Of a stretch of DNA of 64,000 nt, positions 19,901-32,070 are shown in pieces (position 1 is the stretch's first letter; each line of letters opens with the position of its first letter). The position numbers were made by a program, and so were the translations under genes. The DNA lies in NCBI RefSeq assembly GCF_036884655.1, contig NC_088337.1, positions 33,276,501 to 33,340,500 on the forward strand. Reading direction: 5' to 3'. The notes beneath the pieces were generated by a model, which was not told the origin of the DNA, did no database searches, and saw nothing but the letters and a program-made list of their open reading frames with translations. Source of the stretch: Musa acuminata AAA Group (taxonomy: Eukaryota > Streptophyta > Magnoliopsida > Zingiberales > Musaceae).

Positions 19901-22900
19901 CACTGCTAGTGTTATTGATCTAGTTAGAAGCTTAGTTAATTATTCAATAATGTGGCTAGCAACTTAGTTATGTGACCCAATGTACATGACAGTATAAACT
20001 AATGAAGGAAACAATCTTAACCCCTGCTTACCACGTAGCCAGTGGCTTATCCTGTACTCACATCTATATCACATCCTGCATTGTTCTCCATTCTTCGTAT
20101 CTATGAATCAAGCAAATTATAGAATATAGAATCTATTTACTTTTAGGACAATCAATGGAGCAAATATATGGGTCTAGAGATATAATGTGATGTATCTTAG
20201 AAGTAAGAGGTTTTTCATTGTTACTTAGAAGTCTTAAATTACATTTGAGTGTAACCAATGGTTACCACAAAATGACGTATATGATTAGAGATTTATAGAA
20301 TAGTTTTTGATCAAGAAAAGGAGGTGCAACAAGTGAGTTATTACTCATTATATGGTTGCATAAAGCCATCAAGGGTTAACGTTCTTATCTAGTAGCACTC
20401 TTGTGATGTAGACACATTCAAGATAAAATTTGGTATGTGTTATTACTTATGACATCAATTCCTTTATGAGAGTAGAATAGGTTAAACTATGAATTAGTGT
20501 TATATATAAAAGGTCATGGAAAGCCATGGTTTTAGATTCAGTGCCAAGATCGAACATATAACACAATTTCAACAACATAAAAGAGAAAGCTTATACATGT
20601 AAAGTCAAAATCGATAGGCAAGAAATTTCCAAAAATAAAAAATTATGTAAATTCTATTTGTCAAATCATTGGAAGAGGAGATTGTTGTGGTTCTTGCTTA
20701 CTGATTAAATGCCTCAATTAAGAGTCCAGGGTTTCATTAGAAGTGCCATGTTAAAAGCCATGTGCATTACAAAATTTTTGTTTTGGTCTACAGTTTCTTC
20801 TAATAATCTAATTTAAGTGATATTGCTTGATTTATCTCATTAAGATTTTTTTTTTTTTGAAAGGGGAGACTGAACAGAAGAATTTTTTCCCACTTATCTT
20901 CCCTTTCCTGGCACATCTGTTTTTACCCTACAGGCACCATACCCCACTGTTGTTGTTTCCTCTCCCCTTTTCTTTTTTACATTAGGTGCTGTTCCTTTTC
21001 TATTCCATGCTAAACTGTAATGTACAAATGTCTATCTGTTTGTATATTGTTGAATTGTAAGGGTAGTATTGATTCTTATATGTTTATATTTTGTAAATTT
21101 TCAAGTGAGCCTTGCTCCAATGAGGGGTCTGCTCAGCTTGTGATTTGGTGCCTCAAACCTTCTAAAACTTTGAAATGGTGCATCCCTTAAACATAAGAGA
21201 TAGAACCATTTAAGGATAATATACAGGAAATCCACTTATTCAAGGTTATTTAAATATCCTTAGAAGACCCTTCAAGGTGAATGAATTCAGATCATTTGTG
21301 CTAACAGAGGTAGAGAAGACCAAAAAGATTCAATTTTAAAACAACAAATGTTCCTTATATTGTTCAGGGATGAAACCTTTAATATAGTTAGCTGTATGGA
21401 AAATCTATTTTAGCAATCCCATAATGTGGGAAGAAATGCTGTTGCATTTTTTTGTTGGCTTGAAGCCAAATGCAGAATCTGTGATCTGTTGTACCTTTTT
21501 TCCTCTGACGTTCTGTGCTGATTATGCATATCAGAAATTGAATATGTAATATTGTTAAGCCCTCAACTGGAGAAGTTGGAAAATATTCATATTTCATAAA
21601 GGCCTACCTTTTAAAAATATTAAATGAAAATGACTACACTAATTCTCACTGCAAGAAGCCCTCTGCTCTGAATTCAGTTGTAACTTATTTTATCTGATCT
21701 TACCTAAATTTTGATTGTATCATTTCAGGGGAAGAAATGTTTATATACAATTTTCTTCACATCAGGAACTGACAACAGCAGACCAGAACTCTCAAGGGAG
21801 GAAAGGTGATCAGGTATATAAATGGATAATTAGATTGTCATTGCCTGTGTATGGAGAGGTTTGTCGTGACTTGATATTTCAAAATTCTGAATCAAGTTTG
21901 CATATTGCTCTGCCTGCTGATCATTCTAAATATACTTCTGAGTTTTGACTTCCGTCGACAGTTCTTTGAAGCTAGAATTTAGCCACTTGAAACTGCACCC
22001 TAAGATCCTGTAATTATCATGACTTTTAGGGCATCAGAAAATTATGTAACTAAAGCAAAATTCAATGATGCTATAATTGTCATAATTGATCATTCATGTT
22101 GAGCTCAGAACCATCTTGGTGTCACTTCGTTTACTAAATTATGTTTCTCTTGTTAGATATTTATGTTGATCAAACTTTAGGTATCATTTATTGCTTAGTT
22201 GTCCTACTAAATTAATTTGGTCTGTACTAAGTTTATGTTCTATTATGTTGATTTGCTGTAGTCCAGTTGTCTTATTGCTTATGTCAGCAGCATTTATTGA
22301 TGTCAGAATAGTCCTATAACAGCTTTAAGTTTTGTCTTTTCATGATGGCTGAGCAGGAAAATTAGGAAGTGGAGTTCTAATTATTTTCTAATACTATAAT
22401 CTTGTGAGTCCCACATTTAGTGGTAAGGATTAGTCTAACTATATTTAATGTAGAGCTTTAAGCTGATTATAGTGAAGTTGTACACATTGTATTTCATTGA
22501 AATTGGAATATTTCTTTGCAGGGCACAAGCCCTCTTCTTGTTTTCTTCTGTTTTTTCTCTACTCTTAATTCCCATTGTATCCCCATTCTAAATCGAGGTA
22601 GCTGCTGTATGCTCTTAGAAAAATTCAATCCATTAGCTAATTTTATTTGGAGTTGATTGCTTTTTTGGGTTAATACCCTAAGAGTCCTGTGTCAGCTTTT
22701 TACCAGAACAACATATCCAATCATGTGCTTTTCGTCCATCAAAGACACCAAGGTCGGCCATAGATCATCGTTTTCATAACAAGGTTTTAAATACCTTGCA
22801 GACCTATGAGTACTTACTGCTATTTACCAGTCCAACTAGATACCGGTATCTGAATGTATAGCTTGCTACCATCCAGATGAACCTCATTCTTATATTATAT

Positions 22901-25900
22901 TTTATTCAATGATTTTGGGTGGTACAAGGTGTTTAGCCTGGTATCTTGGTACCTTATTAGTTCAATTGGTTACCGTAATTGTTATTAGTCCAGTATTTAA
23001 AACCTTGTTCATAGCTATGTCAACTTGATGGAACCTAATGTTCATTTATTGTTAGCTTAAGTTAATCCTGGCCAATCTATTGCATGGGCACTTGCAATTG
23101 ATGGAGAAATCAATGCAAGATTACATAAGAGATGCGACATTGAAAAATTGCTGCTTAAATAGTTTACTGGTAATAATTTGTCTATCAAAGGTTAAAATGA
23201 CACCTTGGTGAAAACTGATCTGGATCAGATCAAAAACTTTGCGGTATTTGAAGGTGTTCTGACTTTAAAAGATTTGTCTATTGAAATCTAATTACATATT
23301 ACAGATATCCATCTAATATGAAGATTATAATTAGCTATCAATTTTCAAAATCCATTGTGGAAAGCTGGACCTAGTGATTGAAGTTAGGCAGTCATTCACT
23401 GTGAAGGATCAAATATAAACTGGAGCAAGCAATTAAAGTCTTAAGGAAAGCCTATCTGTCTCTCTTGATGAAATTGTCATCTTCACATCTCAAGGTTTAT
23501 AGATATGCAGAATATTTTGAGGTCAAGATATATACATTAGAAGTTTGATGCAGGCTGGGTCAGTGTGTTGAGTCAAATTAGGTCAAAATTGAGTTACATG
23601 AATGTTTAGGTCGACTGGTGTTTCAAGATTGGTTGCTCTTTTCAATTTTCTGGAACTTTATTGGGATTATGTGATTCTTTTTACATTTAATAACTCAAAT
23701 GTGATATACTTTCGAGTCTTTTTGGCCTTTGAAGGGAAGCTAATTCACCACCGTCTGAACTAACTAGGACAATTATATTTGGAAGAAGTGACTGGTTCTT
23801 TGCTGTATTTTGTATCATTGTGTTGCCTAACCTCTATACAAAGTGTTTCGAGGACTGTTCATGTTGAGGGATAGTGATCGAAGGTTAATTGCATGAAGGG
23901 ATACGAAACTTATATGAACTTGTGCATGGAGTAAATGTAACTTACTAAAATAATTTGTCCTTTTCACTTTCTGCATCTTAATTACATGTTACTTATACCT
24001 ATATTCATGGTACTATAACCGTCTGTATTTTTATTTTTTTGTCTCTCGTTAGACTATGCATTTTTTCTGCTTATTTCCCTTCTTTTCTCTCTTTCGACTG
24101 TCTTTGATGGCTTGCTGTTGGGCGCTCAGGATTCACAACCCAATCGAATCCTCTTAGTTACAATTCATCACATGCTCTATCCTATCACAGTTGAAGTGCT
24201 GCATCAAGTGTTTTCTCCTTATGGATTTGTGGAGAAAATTGTCACGTTCCAAAAGTCAGCTGGTCAGCTTTTTTAACTCTCTCAATTTGTCTTTCAGATT
24301 CTAATAATTGATTCTCATTGTTTTGAGTTCTTAGAAATCCTTTTCTTCTCTTTGAATTGTCATCTGATTTCATTTTCAGGATAATTATTGTCTTTTTCTT
24401 GTACAACTTGCATGATTGAACTAGTCACAATTTCTTGTCACATAAAGAATGCTTCGATAAATTTAAATAACATACCAGTTTCTTGTTTTGTAGGTTTTCA
24501 GGCCCTTATCCAGTATCAGTCACGTCAGAGTGCCTTGCAAGCAAGAAGTTCTCTGCAAGTATGTAACTTGTATTCACTTAAGTTTTCTGATGTTTAGTCT
24601 TTGTATATGCTGATTTTGCTATTGTTTTGTCACCTCTCTAGGGACGCAATATTTATGATGGCTGCTGCCAGCTAGATATCCAATTCTCGAAGTAAGCTTC
24701 TGGCACAATGTTGTATTGATTTGGTTTTTTTCCTGTCTTTTATATTTAATGTCTTACTTGTTCATTTTTTCTGTTAAAACCAGTCTTAATGAGTTGCAAG
24801 TGAATTACAACAATGAGAGGTCTAGGTATGTTATCGCACCTTCTATTGTATCTGTTGCTGACAAAAGTGTTGTGTTATTTCACTTAGTTGATTCCAAGTT
24901 GCACCTAACAGAAAATAGCTTGGTGAGCTAGCCAACTGAATGAAAAAATTCAGTAACAGCTGATTTGTTGGCTAACTAATATTAATCATTTTTTTTAGTG
25001 TATGAGTGGATAAAAGCAAATTATGTATAACATTCTAATGAGTGTTGAGACAGAGGTAGGAACAGAAGACTAAATTGAAAGGGTAACCGGCTATGTAGAT
25101 AACTTTGTTTAGAAAGGATTTCAACGGGCAACATTCCAGTATGATTATGCTTTGCCCAACATCATTTTTAAGACCAGTCAGCTTGAATCTTGACCCAGTG
25201 AAACATGAATGTTGAAAAGGCTAATATTTTTCTTGATTAGTTTGTAATATACAGCTATAGGTATACACTAACAGAAACAGTGACACTTTTGTACGAAATT
25301 TGTTATTCATCTTTCCAGCTCTTATCCTGGTTTCTCAGGACAAGGTTTATTCTTATTTGGAAACAATGGACACAATTCCCTCTCCTGGCCATTTCATCTG
25401 TTTCTTTACTTTTCAAGGCACATTTTTCATATAAAAGAATATCTGGAGAATGTTCGGAACTCCAGTCCATGAAAGTGTCACCTTGTTGCCTAAAGATCAA
25501 GTCATCCTTAAATATTGGGCATGCCAGATTCAGTGACATGGGTTAGGTGATCAAGACTTAAACTAATTTTGAAGAACCATAATTTGTCTCCTATGAAGCT
25601 TTAGTTGTGTCTTATCATCCTTTTCCCACTTCAAGTCTTTCTTGTGCAATGTGCACTTTGTAACTGGAGATGGGCAACTGTACCGTGAAAATAGCATACA
25701 TCTTGATCCCATGACTTCAGACTAACCTATTGGCATTAGAGATTATACAAGCTGAGATTGGTAATAACTGCCCAAACTGACATTACCTTTTTTTGAATAT
25801 TTTTTTCTGAGAGTTATCCATTGCTTGTGTTTCAGAGATTTTACAAATCCATCTTTGCCCACCGAACAAAGAGGTAAATCTTCACAAGTGAGTTGCCTTC

Positions 25901-27792
25901 CTTGGCTTGCTTTGTATTTATCCATGTGAAATGTTTGTAATAACAGGGCAATGTCCACTTCCAAAGAATGATTTCCTGATATCATTGTTTCTTTTCTTTG
26001 CCTACCTTACGTGCAACAGCATAGTTATGGTGATGCTGGAAGTCTCTATGCACTTCAAGCATCTGGTGCCAGAGGTCCATCTTACTCTGACTCTCTCTTA
26101 GCTCCACAAATTACCATCTGTTTGCTGATCAACTCTTTTTTTCTTTTCATTTGTTTCAGTTGCATTTGCTCAGGTGAGTGCTATGATGTTTTGCCCATAA
26201 AGGTTTTTTGTCCAATTTAATTTTGTCAACATTTTCATTCATATTTGAATGATCTTGTAATTGCTATCACAGTTTGATGGAATTATATTTGTGTGCTAAT
26301 ACTTACACTCACTCTAATACTTTATTTGATTAGATGGGCAATGCTGCAGCAATTGCAGCTGCATTTAGCAGTGGTCTGCCTCCTGGAGTAACCGGTACCA
26401 ATGATAGGTGCACACTCTTAGCAACTAACTTGAATCCTGATGTAAGTTCCGCCCTCCTTGCTCGATGTTTCCTCCTAAAATGAATCATATGTAATCCATT
26501 AGTGCTACTTTCACTGCAGAAAATTGATGAAGATAAGCTTTTTAATTTGTTCTCCATATATGGGAATATTGTAAGAATAAAACTGCTGCGCAATAAACCG
26601 GATCATGCACTTGTTCAGATGGGGGATGGCTTTCAGGCAGAATTGGCTGTACACTTCTTGAAGGTTTGCTTGTCTTTTGTTGCTTAGTTTCTATTGTGTT
26701 GCATCATTTTCTTCATGTTGACGCTTTTAAATGTACATTGAATTGCTTGCAATGCAAATATTTTATGAGGCTCTCCAGACACATGCATACACATAAATAT
26801 TTTCTGAGACAATGAATATGACTTGTGACTCCTTTCCAAATGTGTAAATGGAAACATCACTATATATGGTTAAGATTTCTTTAAAATGTTATTCTGCATA
26901 AGAGTCCTGGCAGATCAAACTTCCACAGTTTTGGCTGAATGCTTTCATTATATTTATTATTGTTTTCTCTTAAACATGGCAGATTAAAATTCTCATGCAT
27001 CTGATTTATATTCTTAAGAGGCCCCCTTCTTTATATTTATTAAGTACAGCATTATATTGGATGATTTCTGACTTTGTTTGTCAGTATGTTTGGTCTTGGT
27101 TGAGTATGTTGCATCACATAGTGCTCAAAGCCTCAAACCCCTGCTTAAGTAGCTAGACGCAAATTCCTTGGTTCTTTTGCTGATTCTTACAATGTCCTTA
27201 ATAAGAATGTTTTTATCCATTTTGCTCCTGCTGTATATGCTTCCATCAACAAAATTATGGTTTGGTTATTCCCTAGAATATTCTATTGTCGACCTGGTCA
27301 TATGTTCATATTACCCGGAAAGTGCTGTTGACAATTTTGCTTTGGTCGAGTTACCACTCTTGGACGCACTTGCAATAAATTCTGATAATTCTAAACGTGC
27401 AGGGAGCATTGTTGTTCGGGAAGAGGTTGGAGTTAAATTTCTCCAAATATCCGAACATAACTCCAGCAGCTGACACCCATGAATATGCTGGGTCCAGTCT
27501 CAACCGCTTCAACAACAATGCAGTTAAAAACTACAAGTATTGTTGTTCCCCGACAAAGATGATTCATTTGTCATCTCTTCCACAAGATGTCTCGGAGGAG
27601 GATATTGTGACCCATCTGGAGGAGCATGGCACGATTGTGAATGTAAAGCTTTTCGAGGTGAATGGAAAGAAGCAGGCTCTCGTCCTGTTTGAGGACGAGG
27701 AACAGGCCACCGAAGCTCTCGTGTGCAAGCATGCAAACACCATCGACCGGTCAGTCATCCGTATTTCCTTCTCCCAGCTACAGAGTATTTAA
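16950..27792 (+). CDS. PTBP3: Polypyrimidine tract-binding protein homolog, PTBP3-like
   Basis: Fourteen coding exons give 447 residues that align throughout with Arabidopsis PTB3 (432 aa as recalled). Exons: 16950-17006, 17098-17169, 17262-17338, 21729-21813, 24130-24262, 24494-24558, 24642-24691, 24784-24825, 25836-25887, 26020-26074, 26160-26173, 26334-26441, 26520-26663, 27403-27792. Every junction keeps phase and uses GT-AG. Landmarks: SKVIHIRNVGHEISE at the start of RRM1, IHHMLYPITVEVLHQVFSPY in RRM2, LFNLFSIYGNIVRIKLLRNK in RRM3, and KMIHLSSLPQDVSEEDIVTH in RRM4. PTB proteins bind CU-rich pre-mRNA in the nucleus and regulate alternative splicing. Exon 11 is a 14-nt microexon (adding V completion and AFAQ). 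Intron 3 is 4.4 kb and full of repeats. Plant PTB genes are known to be regulated by splicing-coupled decay. Confidence 0.95.
17600..17827 (-). pseudogene. hAT transposase BED zinc-finger fragment
   Basis: A 75-codon frame inside intron 3 of the PTB-like gene reads DDIFHAKQHQVGNFKNASAC followed by KKCPPDVKEEL. This is the pattern of the BED finger of plant hAT transposases (motif ending in a KQH...C-KKCP-DV-EE block). One of the expected zinc cysteines appears replaced (ITYIFC). No dimerisation domain or rest of the transposase is visible nearby, so it is a relic. Confidence 0.5.
17890..18055 (+). repeat. Degenerate minisatellite
   Basis: Six to eight imperfect copies of a unit of about 18-24 bp around agttctaaatag/agtgctaaatag with gattaat spacers, within PTB intron 3. 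Confidence 0.6.
18150..18620 (+). repeat. GC-rich repeat block in PTB intron 3
   Basis: Composition jumps from AT-rich to GC-rich. Units of about 58 bp at 18357-18412 and 18478-18533 are similar, sharing the phrases tcag-c-catccgt, gtgacagaggaagc/gatgacaaaggaagc and cctgt. Short frames here (18107-18376) follow the repeat and have no domain. It is probably part of an inserted element of unknown class. Confidence 0.4.
22779..23008. mobile_element. hAT-like MITE in PTB intron 4
   Basis: The 17-base inverted ends AACAAGGTTTTAAATAC (22778-22794) and its exact complement (22993-23009) bound about 230 bp. The interior is rich in ggtacc/taccag words. Flanks show a short direct repeat tcata. The CAAGG terminus and ggtacc-rich interior match the element at 48286-48537, whose 8-bp target duplication points to hAT. 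Confidence 0.7.
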
Positions 27793-28620
27793 GAGACTTT
27801 GTTCCATCTTTGTGGCCTTGCTTCATCATTTTTCTTGTATGTGACATTGCCAAATATTGATATCCCATAATGGCTTCAGCACATTTTAGATCTGTATCTT
27901 TAATCTGAAGGATTATTTAATCTTAGTTTTTTTGGAGTTCGTCAATGGCGAGTAGTTATTTCATTCCGGAGGGTTGTCCACCGATTGATTTTTCTTCCTT
28001 GGAAGGGAGGGAGCTCCAGTAGTTTGGCAAGATCATGTACTAGAGTTTATCTACGAAGCTATAACATTTAATGATTGGGTTCTAATCCATTCTGCCAAGT
28101 TGCTGCTTTAGAAAGTTGATATTCCCTTCCCTTTCAGTGTTTTCAACACGGCTTAATCGATATCTGGTTCAACTTTAGTCTAAGATGAGTCTTAATTCGT
28201 AGATCGTACTGAGCTCCGATAATTATGGAGCTGTCATTGTTTGCTACAGTGGGCCTAATCGGCGACAAATCCATAATGGCTAATTATTGTAACTAGCGTG
28301 GTCGCATGTGCTGTTCCTCCCCTGCCCTTAAGCGGGGAGCGGTTTGATCGTCGTACAAATCAATATTTTTTAGCTCGCGAAGTGGGCTATAGTAGGATCG
28401 TGTGATTGTGCCATATTGATCAGGCTTTTCGAGTTGGCAAGTCGGGTCGACGTAACAAGTGTTAAATATAAATGGGGCGTGTTTCGCTTGACTTACACGA
28501 GTTGATTCGGTAAGATCGATAGACTCGAGTGAGTCGACACGCATTTACTATGTCTACTCAATTTACTATATAGAAAAAGAAAGGAACAAAAATACACCGC
28601 GAACCGACGTGTGACGTGGA
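27793..28620. other. PTB 3' UTR followed by intergenic repeat DNA
   Basis: The first few hundred bases are presumably the PTB 3' UTR. From about 28300 to 28545 a block with cgggtcgacgta and gactcgagtgagtcgac words resembles the untranslated part of a plant retroelement. No gene is called. Confidence 0.35.
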
Positions 28621-28626
28621 GTCGAG

Positions 28627-29285
28627 CTAATTATAGATTGTACCTTATAGTTAGTTAGCCTTGGTGTTTCGGTCTCTACATATTAAAAAGTTATATTAGT
28701 ATTCCTATAGTTACGAAAGTAAAACATCTAAGTCGATTTCGTCGCTCGACAATTGTATCGACATCGATTCAGATGTAGAGCGATGAAAGGGTCGCTTAGT
28801 AAGAGGTGGTACCGAAACTGATGCGACAGCGAGGGGAGGGCAAGAGCTTGATGATCCTAGCTTCGAATCGAGGTTGAGATTCGCATGATGGGTCAACAGT
28901 AAAATCACCACCATATTCACTGTAGATGTGATGATGACCTCTACCATCTATGTTGACGCCGACATAGTTCTCACTCGACAATTGCGTCATTGTCATCGCA
29001 AATGTGGAGTGACACGGGCGGGTGGCATCACAGTGAGAGCATACCTTATCGTCGGGGGTGGGCAAGCAATTGCATCGGTGTTGATGCCAACGATGCTTAT
29101 CTGCCATTGAATGTTAGAATTACCTTTTTATCTTTTATTTTTGTGTTTCTATCAGTAAAATTGATATCGGATAAATGAATCTAGATGTTTCACTTTTCTA
29201 ACTATAATGATATCAATATAATTTTTATAAAATATAAGGACTGTGCTACTAAAGATAATTAACTACAAGGGTTAATTCCTAATTA
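28627..29285. mobile_element. Non-autonomous DNA element with long (~110 bp) terminal inverted repeats
   Basis: The left arm (28627-28735) and the complement of the right arm (29175-29285) align at roughly 65-70% by eye over about 110 bp. Shared words include ctaatta, tagtta, ttatatt and gtgaaacatcta/gtaaaacatcta. The interior is GC-rich with cgacaatt and atgtagag/atgtggag words repeated in opposite orientation. Long TIRs fit Mutator-like elements, but no target duplication could be read. Confidence 0.5.
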
Positions 29286-29289
29286 GAAC

Positions 29290-29760
29290 GAGGAATCGCA
29301 GCTGCTTCTCTTTCGTAGCTAGTAGAAACGACGAGGAGACATGCAGGTACTGTTTGACCTCTCCTCTCCTCTCCTCTCGAACCCTCTCTTTCGATCATCT
29401 CTTCTTTTATTCTCCCATTCATTTGTTCTGCTCTCCTCCCATCTCTACTTCTCCTTTCGTCACCTCTAATTTCTTTTTCCACTCTTCTTTTCTCTTTTCC
29501 TCCCTACCCGTTGCCTCCATTTTCTTCTCCTTCTCACCTAGAGTCGAGTCCTTGTCAAAGCCCTTGGGTACTCTGCTCTGTTTGAGTCCTCGTCGAAGCC
29601 CTTTCAGTGCTCCTACTCTGTTTTCGAACACGTATTATTCCTCTTCTTCCTATTTTAGTGTCTCCTTTCCTCTCTTATCCATTCTTCTCTCCCTCCTTTC
29701 CATCGATTTTGATAATTCAAATTTAAAACATGAAATTCAAGAGAAAAATGATGATGAGGC
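29290..29760. other. Pyrimidine-rich intergenic DNA
   Basis: A C/T-rich block contains a 148-codon plus-strand frame (29354-29800) made almost wholly of Ser, Leu and Phe. That is a composition artefact, and no domain is seen. Two similar phrases (gagtccttgtcaaagccctt and gagtcctcgtcgaagccctt) repeat at about 29545 and 29584. Confidence 0.4.
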
Positions 29761-29764
29761 AATT

Positions 29765-29900
29765 GATGCATATTTTCAAGGGTTAATTATACCCCTGTAG
29801 TTAGCTATATTTAGCTTTTTTGTCCGTACACTTTAAAAAAAATTACATTGGTAGCTCTATAATTATGAAAGTAAAATATCTGGATCTATTACCATGATGA
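29765..29900 (+). repeat. Terminal sequence of the long-TIR element family (second copy)
   Basis: The sequence gggttaattatacccctgta followed by gttagctatatttagc and the aaagtaaaatatctggatct word matches the left arm of the 28627-29285 element. A third, partial copy in the same orientation lies at about 31045-31130. The family thus occurs at least three times within 2.5 kb. Confidence 0.5.
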
Positions 29901-29999
29901 CGCCAATTTTACTAACGAAAATATGAAAATAAAATGTAAATAAATAAATTTAATATTTTAGTTGATGGTGGCTGACGATGTCAATAGTGGTGGATGTCG

Positions 30000-30600
30000 G
30001 TGGTGGCGAACAATAATGCCACTAGCATCGATGCCGATATAATTGTCGAGTGATACTTTCGCCACTCTGCATCTACGTTAGCGCTCTATCGTCATGGAAT
30101 CGAAGTCCATTGCCAAAGCCATCACTTAGATCTATCACCTATTGAAGCAAGACTCAGAGATGTGTGCCCCCCCCCCCCCCTTGTTGATGTCGTGCCCCTC
30201 CTCAACCACCACCACCACTCGTCTATGGTTGAAGCCCAAGAGAACGTTGTCGCTAACTTCCTCAACCTTTTCATTTATGCTTGCGAGGTGCTCATGTGCA
30301 TCTAGGCATCTTTGATGCCCTCATCCTCCACCTCCTCTTTCTCACTACCGCCTAACATGCCACCGTAACCCTTTATAGTCTCCTCTTCATTGAAGCATAT
30401 CACTCCATCATTGGGTCAAAGAAACCCCACATTGTCACCCTTATAAGCCTCCTCGACGCCCCCAACACATTGACTAGGTCCATCAAGGGCACGCTCAAGG
30501 CCCTTTTTAGCCTTGCCCTTTACCTACTTAACCGCAATGCCCTCGTCGAGTTGCGCATTGTGCCACTCCTCTTCATGCTGGTGGTGAAGGATGAGCGAAG
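30000..30600 (+). pseudogene. Decayed ARM-repeat (plant U-box-like) gene fragment
   Basis: With frame changes, the plus strand reads SSMVEAQENVVANFLNL, then IVTLISLLDAPNTLTRSIKG followed by TLKALFSLALYLLNRNALVE and LRIVPLLFMLVVKDERR. These are the helices of ARM repeats as found in plant U-box (PUB) E3 ligases. Stops (TAG and TAA) break it near 30303 and 30353, a C14 run lies at 30167-30180, and there are no U-box, introns or start. The proximal part is repeated inverted at 30600-31040. Confidence 0.6.
30167..30180. repeat. C14 homopolymer
   Basis: Fourteen consecutive C residues lie inside the ARM-gene fragment. The inverted copy has actcccctc here, so the run is an expansion of a C-rich stretch. 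Confidence 0.9.
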
Positions 30601-31040
30601 GGGAGGCTATATAGGATTATGATGACATGCTGCACTAGTGGACGGGCGAATGGGAAGCTATAAAAGGTTGCGATGGCATGCTGGCCGATGATGGAGGCAT
30701 TAAGGATGCCAAGGGTGCACACAAGTGTCTTGCAAGTGGAGATAGGGAGATTGAGGAGGTCAGCGACGACGTTCTCTTAGGCCTCGATCATAGACGAGTG
30801 GTGGTGGAGGTGGTTGAGGAGCACATTGCAAGGAGGGGCATAATGTTGACATCGATGAGGGGAGTACACATCTTCGGGTCTTGCTTTGATAAGCAACGAA
30901 TCTCTACGATGGCTTTAATAACGACTTCGATTTCGTGATGATGAAACGCAAATACAGATACAAAGAAACAAAAGAAACACTCAACCACTACATCAACGTC
31001 GATGCTAATCACGTCATCACCCGCCACCACCAATTGAAAC
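30600..31040 (-). pseudogene. Inverted second copy of the ARM-repeat gene fragment
   Basis: The complement of this segment aligns with 30000-30395 almost throughout. Shared words include tagcatcga, atcgaagtc, aaagccatc, aaagcaagac, agatgtgt, tgcccctcct, ctcaaccacc, ccaccactcgtctatg and aagagaacgt. Translation gives the same ARM helix region with stops. Together with the first copy it forms an imperfect inverted repeat of about 400 bp per arm with about 200 bp between arms. Confidence 0.6.
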
Positions 31041-31139
31041 GTTGAACTTAGTATTTTAGTTTTTATATTTTAAAAATTATATTGATATTTTTATAACTAT
31101 GAAAGTGAAACATCTAGATCTATTTATTTTAACGATATT

Positions 31140-32070
31140 AGTCTAAATTAATCTAAATTTAGACTAATATCATTAAATTAATCTAAATTAATCCTATTTT
31201 TAACTCCTGCACTATTGCATCGTAAAAGGTTATGTCTTGGAGAGCTGCTAGATGTTTTGGAGACCCCAAGAAGAAACTGCCAGCATGAGATCCACTTCAG
31301 CAGCTGCATATTTCCAACTGCTGCACTGATTGCGTCTTTTTGATCGATCCACTTGCTACATCTTACCATCTCCATCATCTCTCTCCAAGAGTTCATTTTT
31401 GATCAATCCACTTGCCTTGGTCTTCTCGGCGTCGAGTCTCGCTTCATCTACGCCATCATCATTAACTGCTTTCTCCCTCAGAAACACCAGCGACCATCCC
31501 CTGCTTTAACTGAAAAGGAATACATCGATGTCTGGGAAACAGCTCACCGTTCCTCAAAGATGAGCTCTCAAAGCCCACGGCATCTTCACCCAGAAGAACT
31601 GATACATTTTCTCGACTTGATACGACCTGTCACATGCATTATAATCATGTCAAAGACAACAACTGATACATTTTCCAGCGACCAAAAATGCATAACATAT
31701 GATCTCAATCATTGAATTGACAGATTTTTTTTTTGAAAAAATGAAAACAATAAGAGTTTTATAACAATATGAAACATTATTAAAAACCATACAGACACCA
31801 TTCCTAGAGTTCTCATAACAATTTAAACAACTGCACAATATCAAATAACTAGCAAGACTAAGTTAACTCTTAAAAAGTATACGAAAATTAGGTAATAGAA
31901 AAAATAAGAGACTTCCCCAAGGTCGAAAAGCTCTCTTGTTGAGTTACCCAGTGTCATGAAATTATTTTTCCAGCAGTCCTTTCCTGATTTATAAGCTAGC
32001 ACGGAGTTACCATTCAGGACTGGAATCATTCAGCACCTTCTCGGTCATAAAATGAGAAGAATTAGTGTGG
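31140..32070. other. Intergenic and MRS2 3' UTR
   Basis: A short palindromic AT block (attagtctaaattaatctaa and relatives) lies at 31135-31195. From about 31700 to 32070 the DNA is probably 3' UTR of the magnesium transporter gene on the minus strand. No other gene is seen. Confidence 0.35.

Noticed and set aside
26011..26220. Reading exon 10 of the PTB-like gene straight through to 26173
   Set aside because: It would insert a Ser/Leu/Phe-rich stretch absent from the family and end in the wrong phase for the next exon; splicing with the 14-nt microexon restores the family sequence.
29354..29800. 148-codon Ser/Leu/Phe-rich frame
   Set aside because: The C/T-rich DNA yields this composition by itself; no domain, and an equally open frame exists on the other strand.
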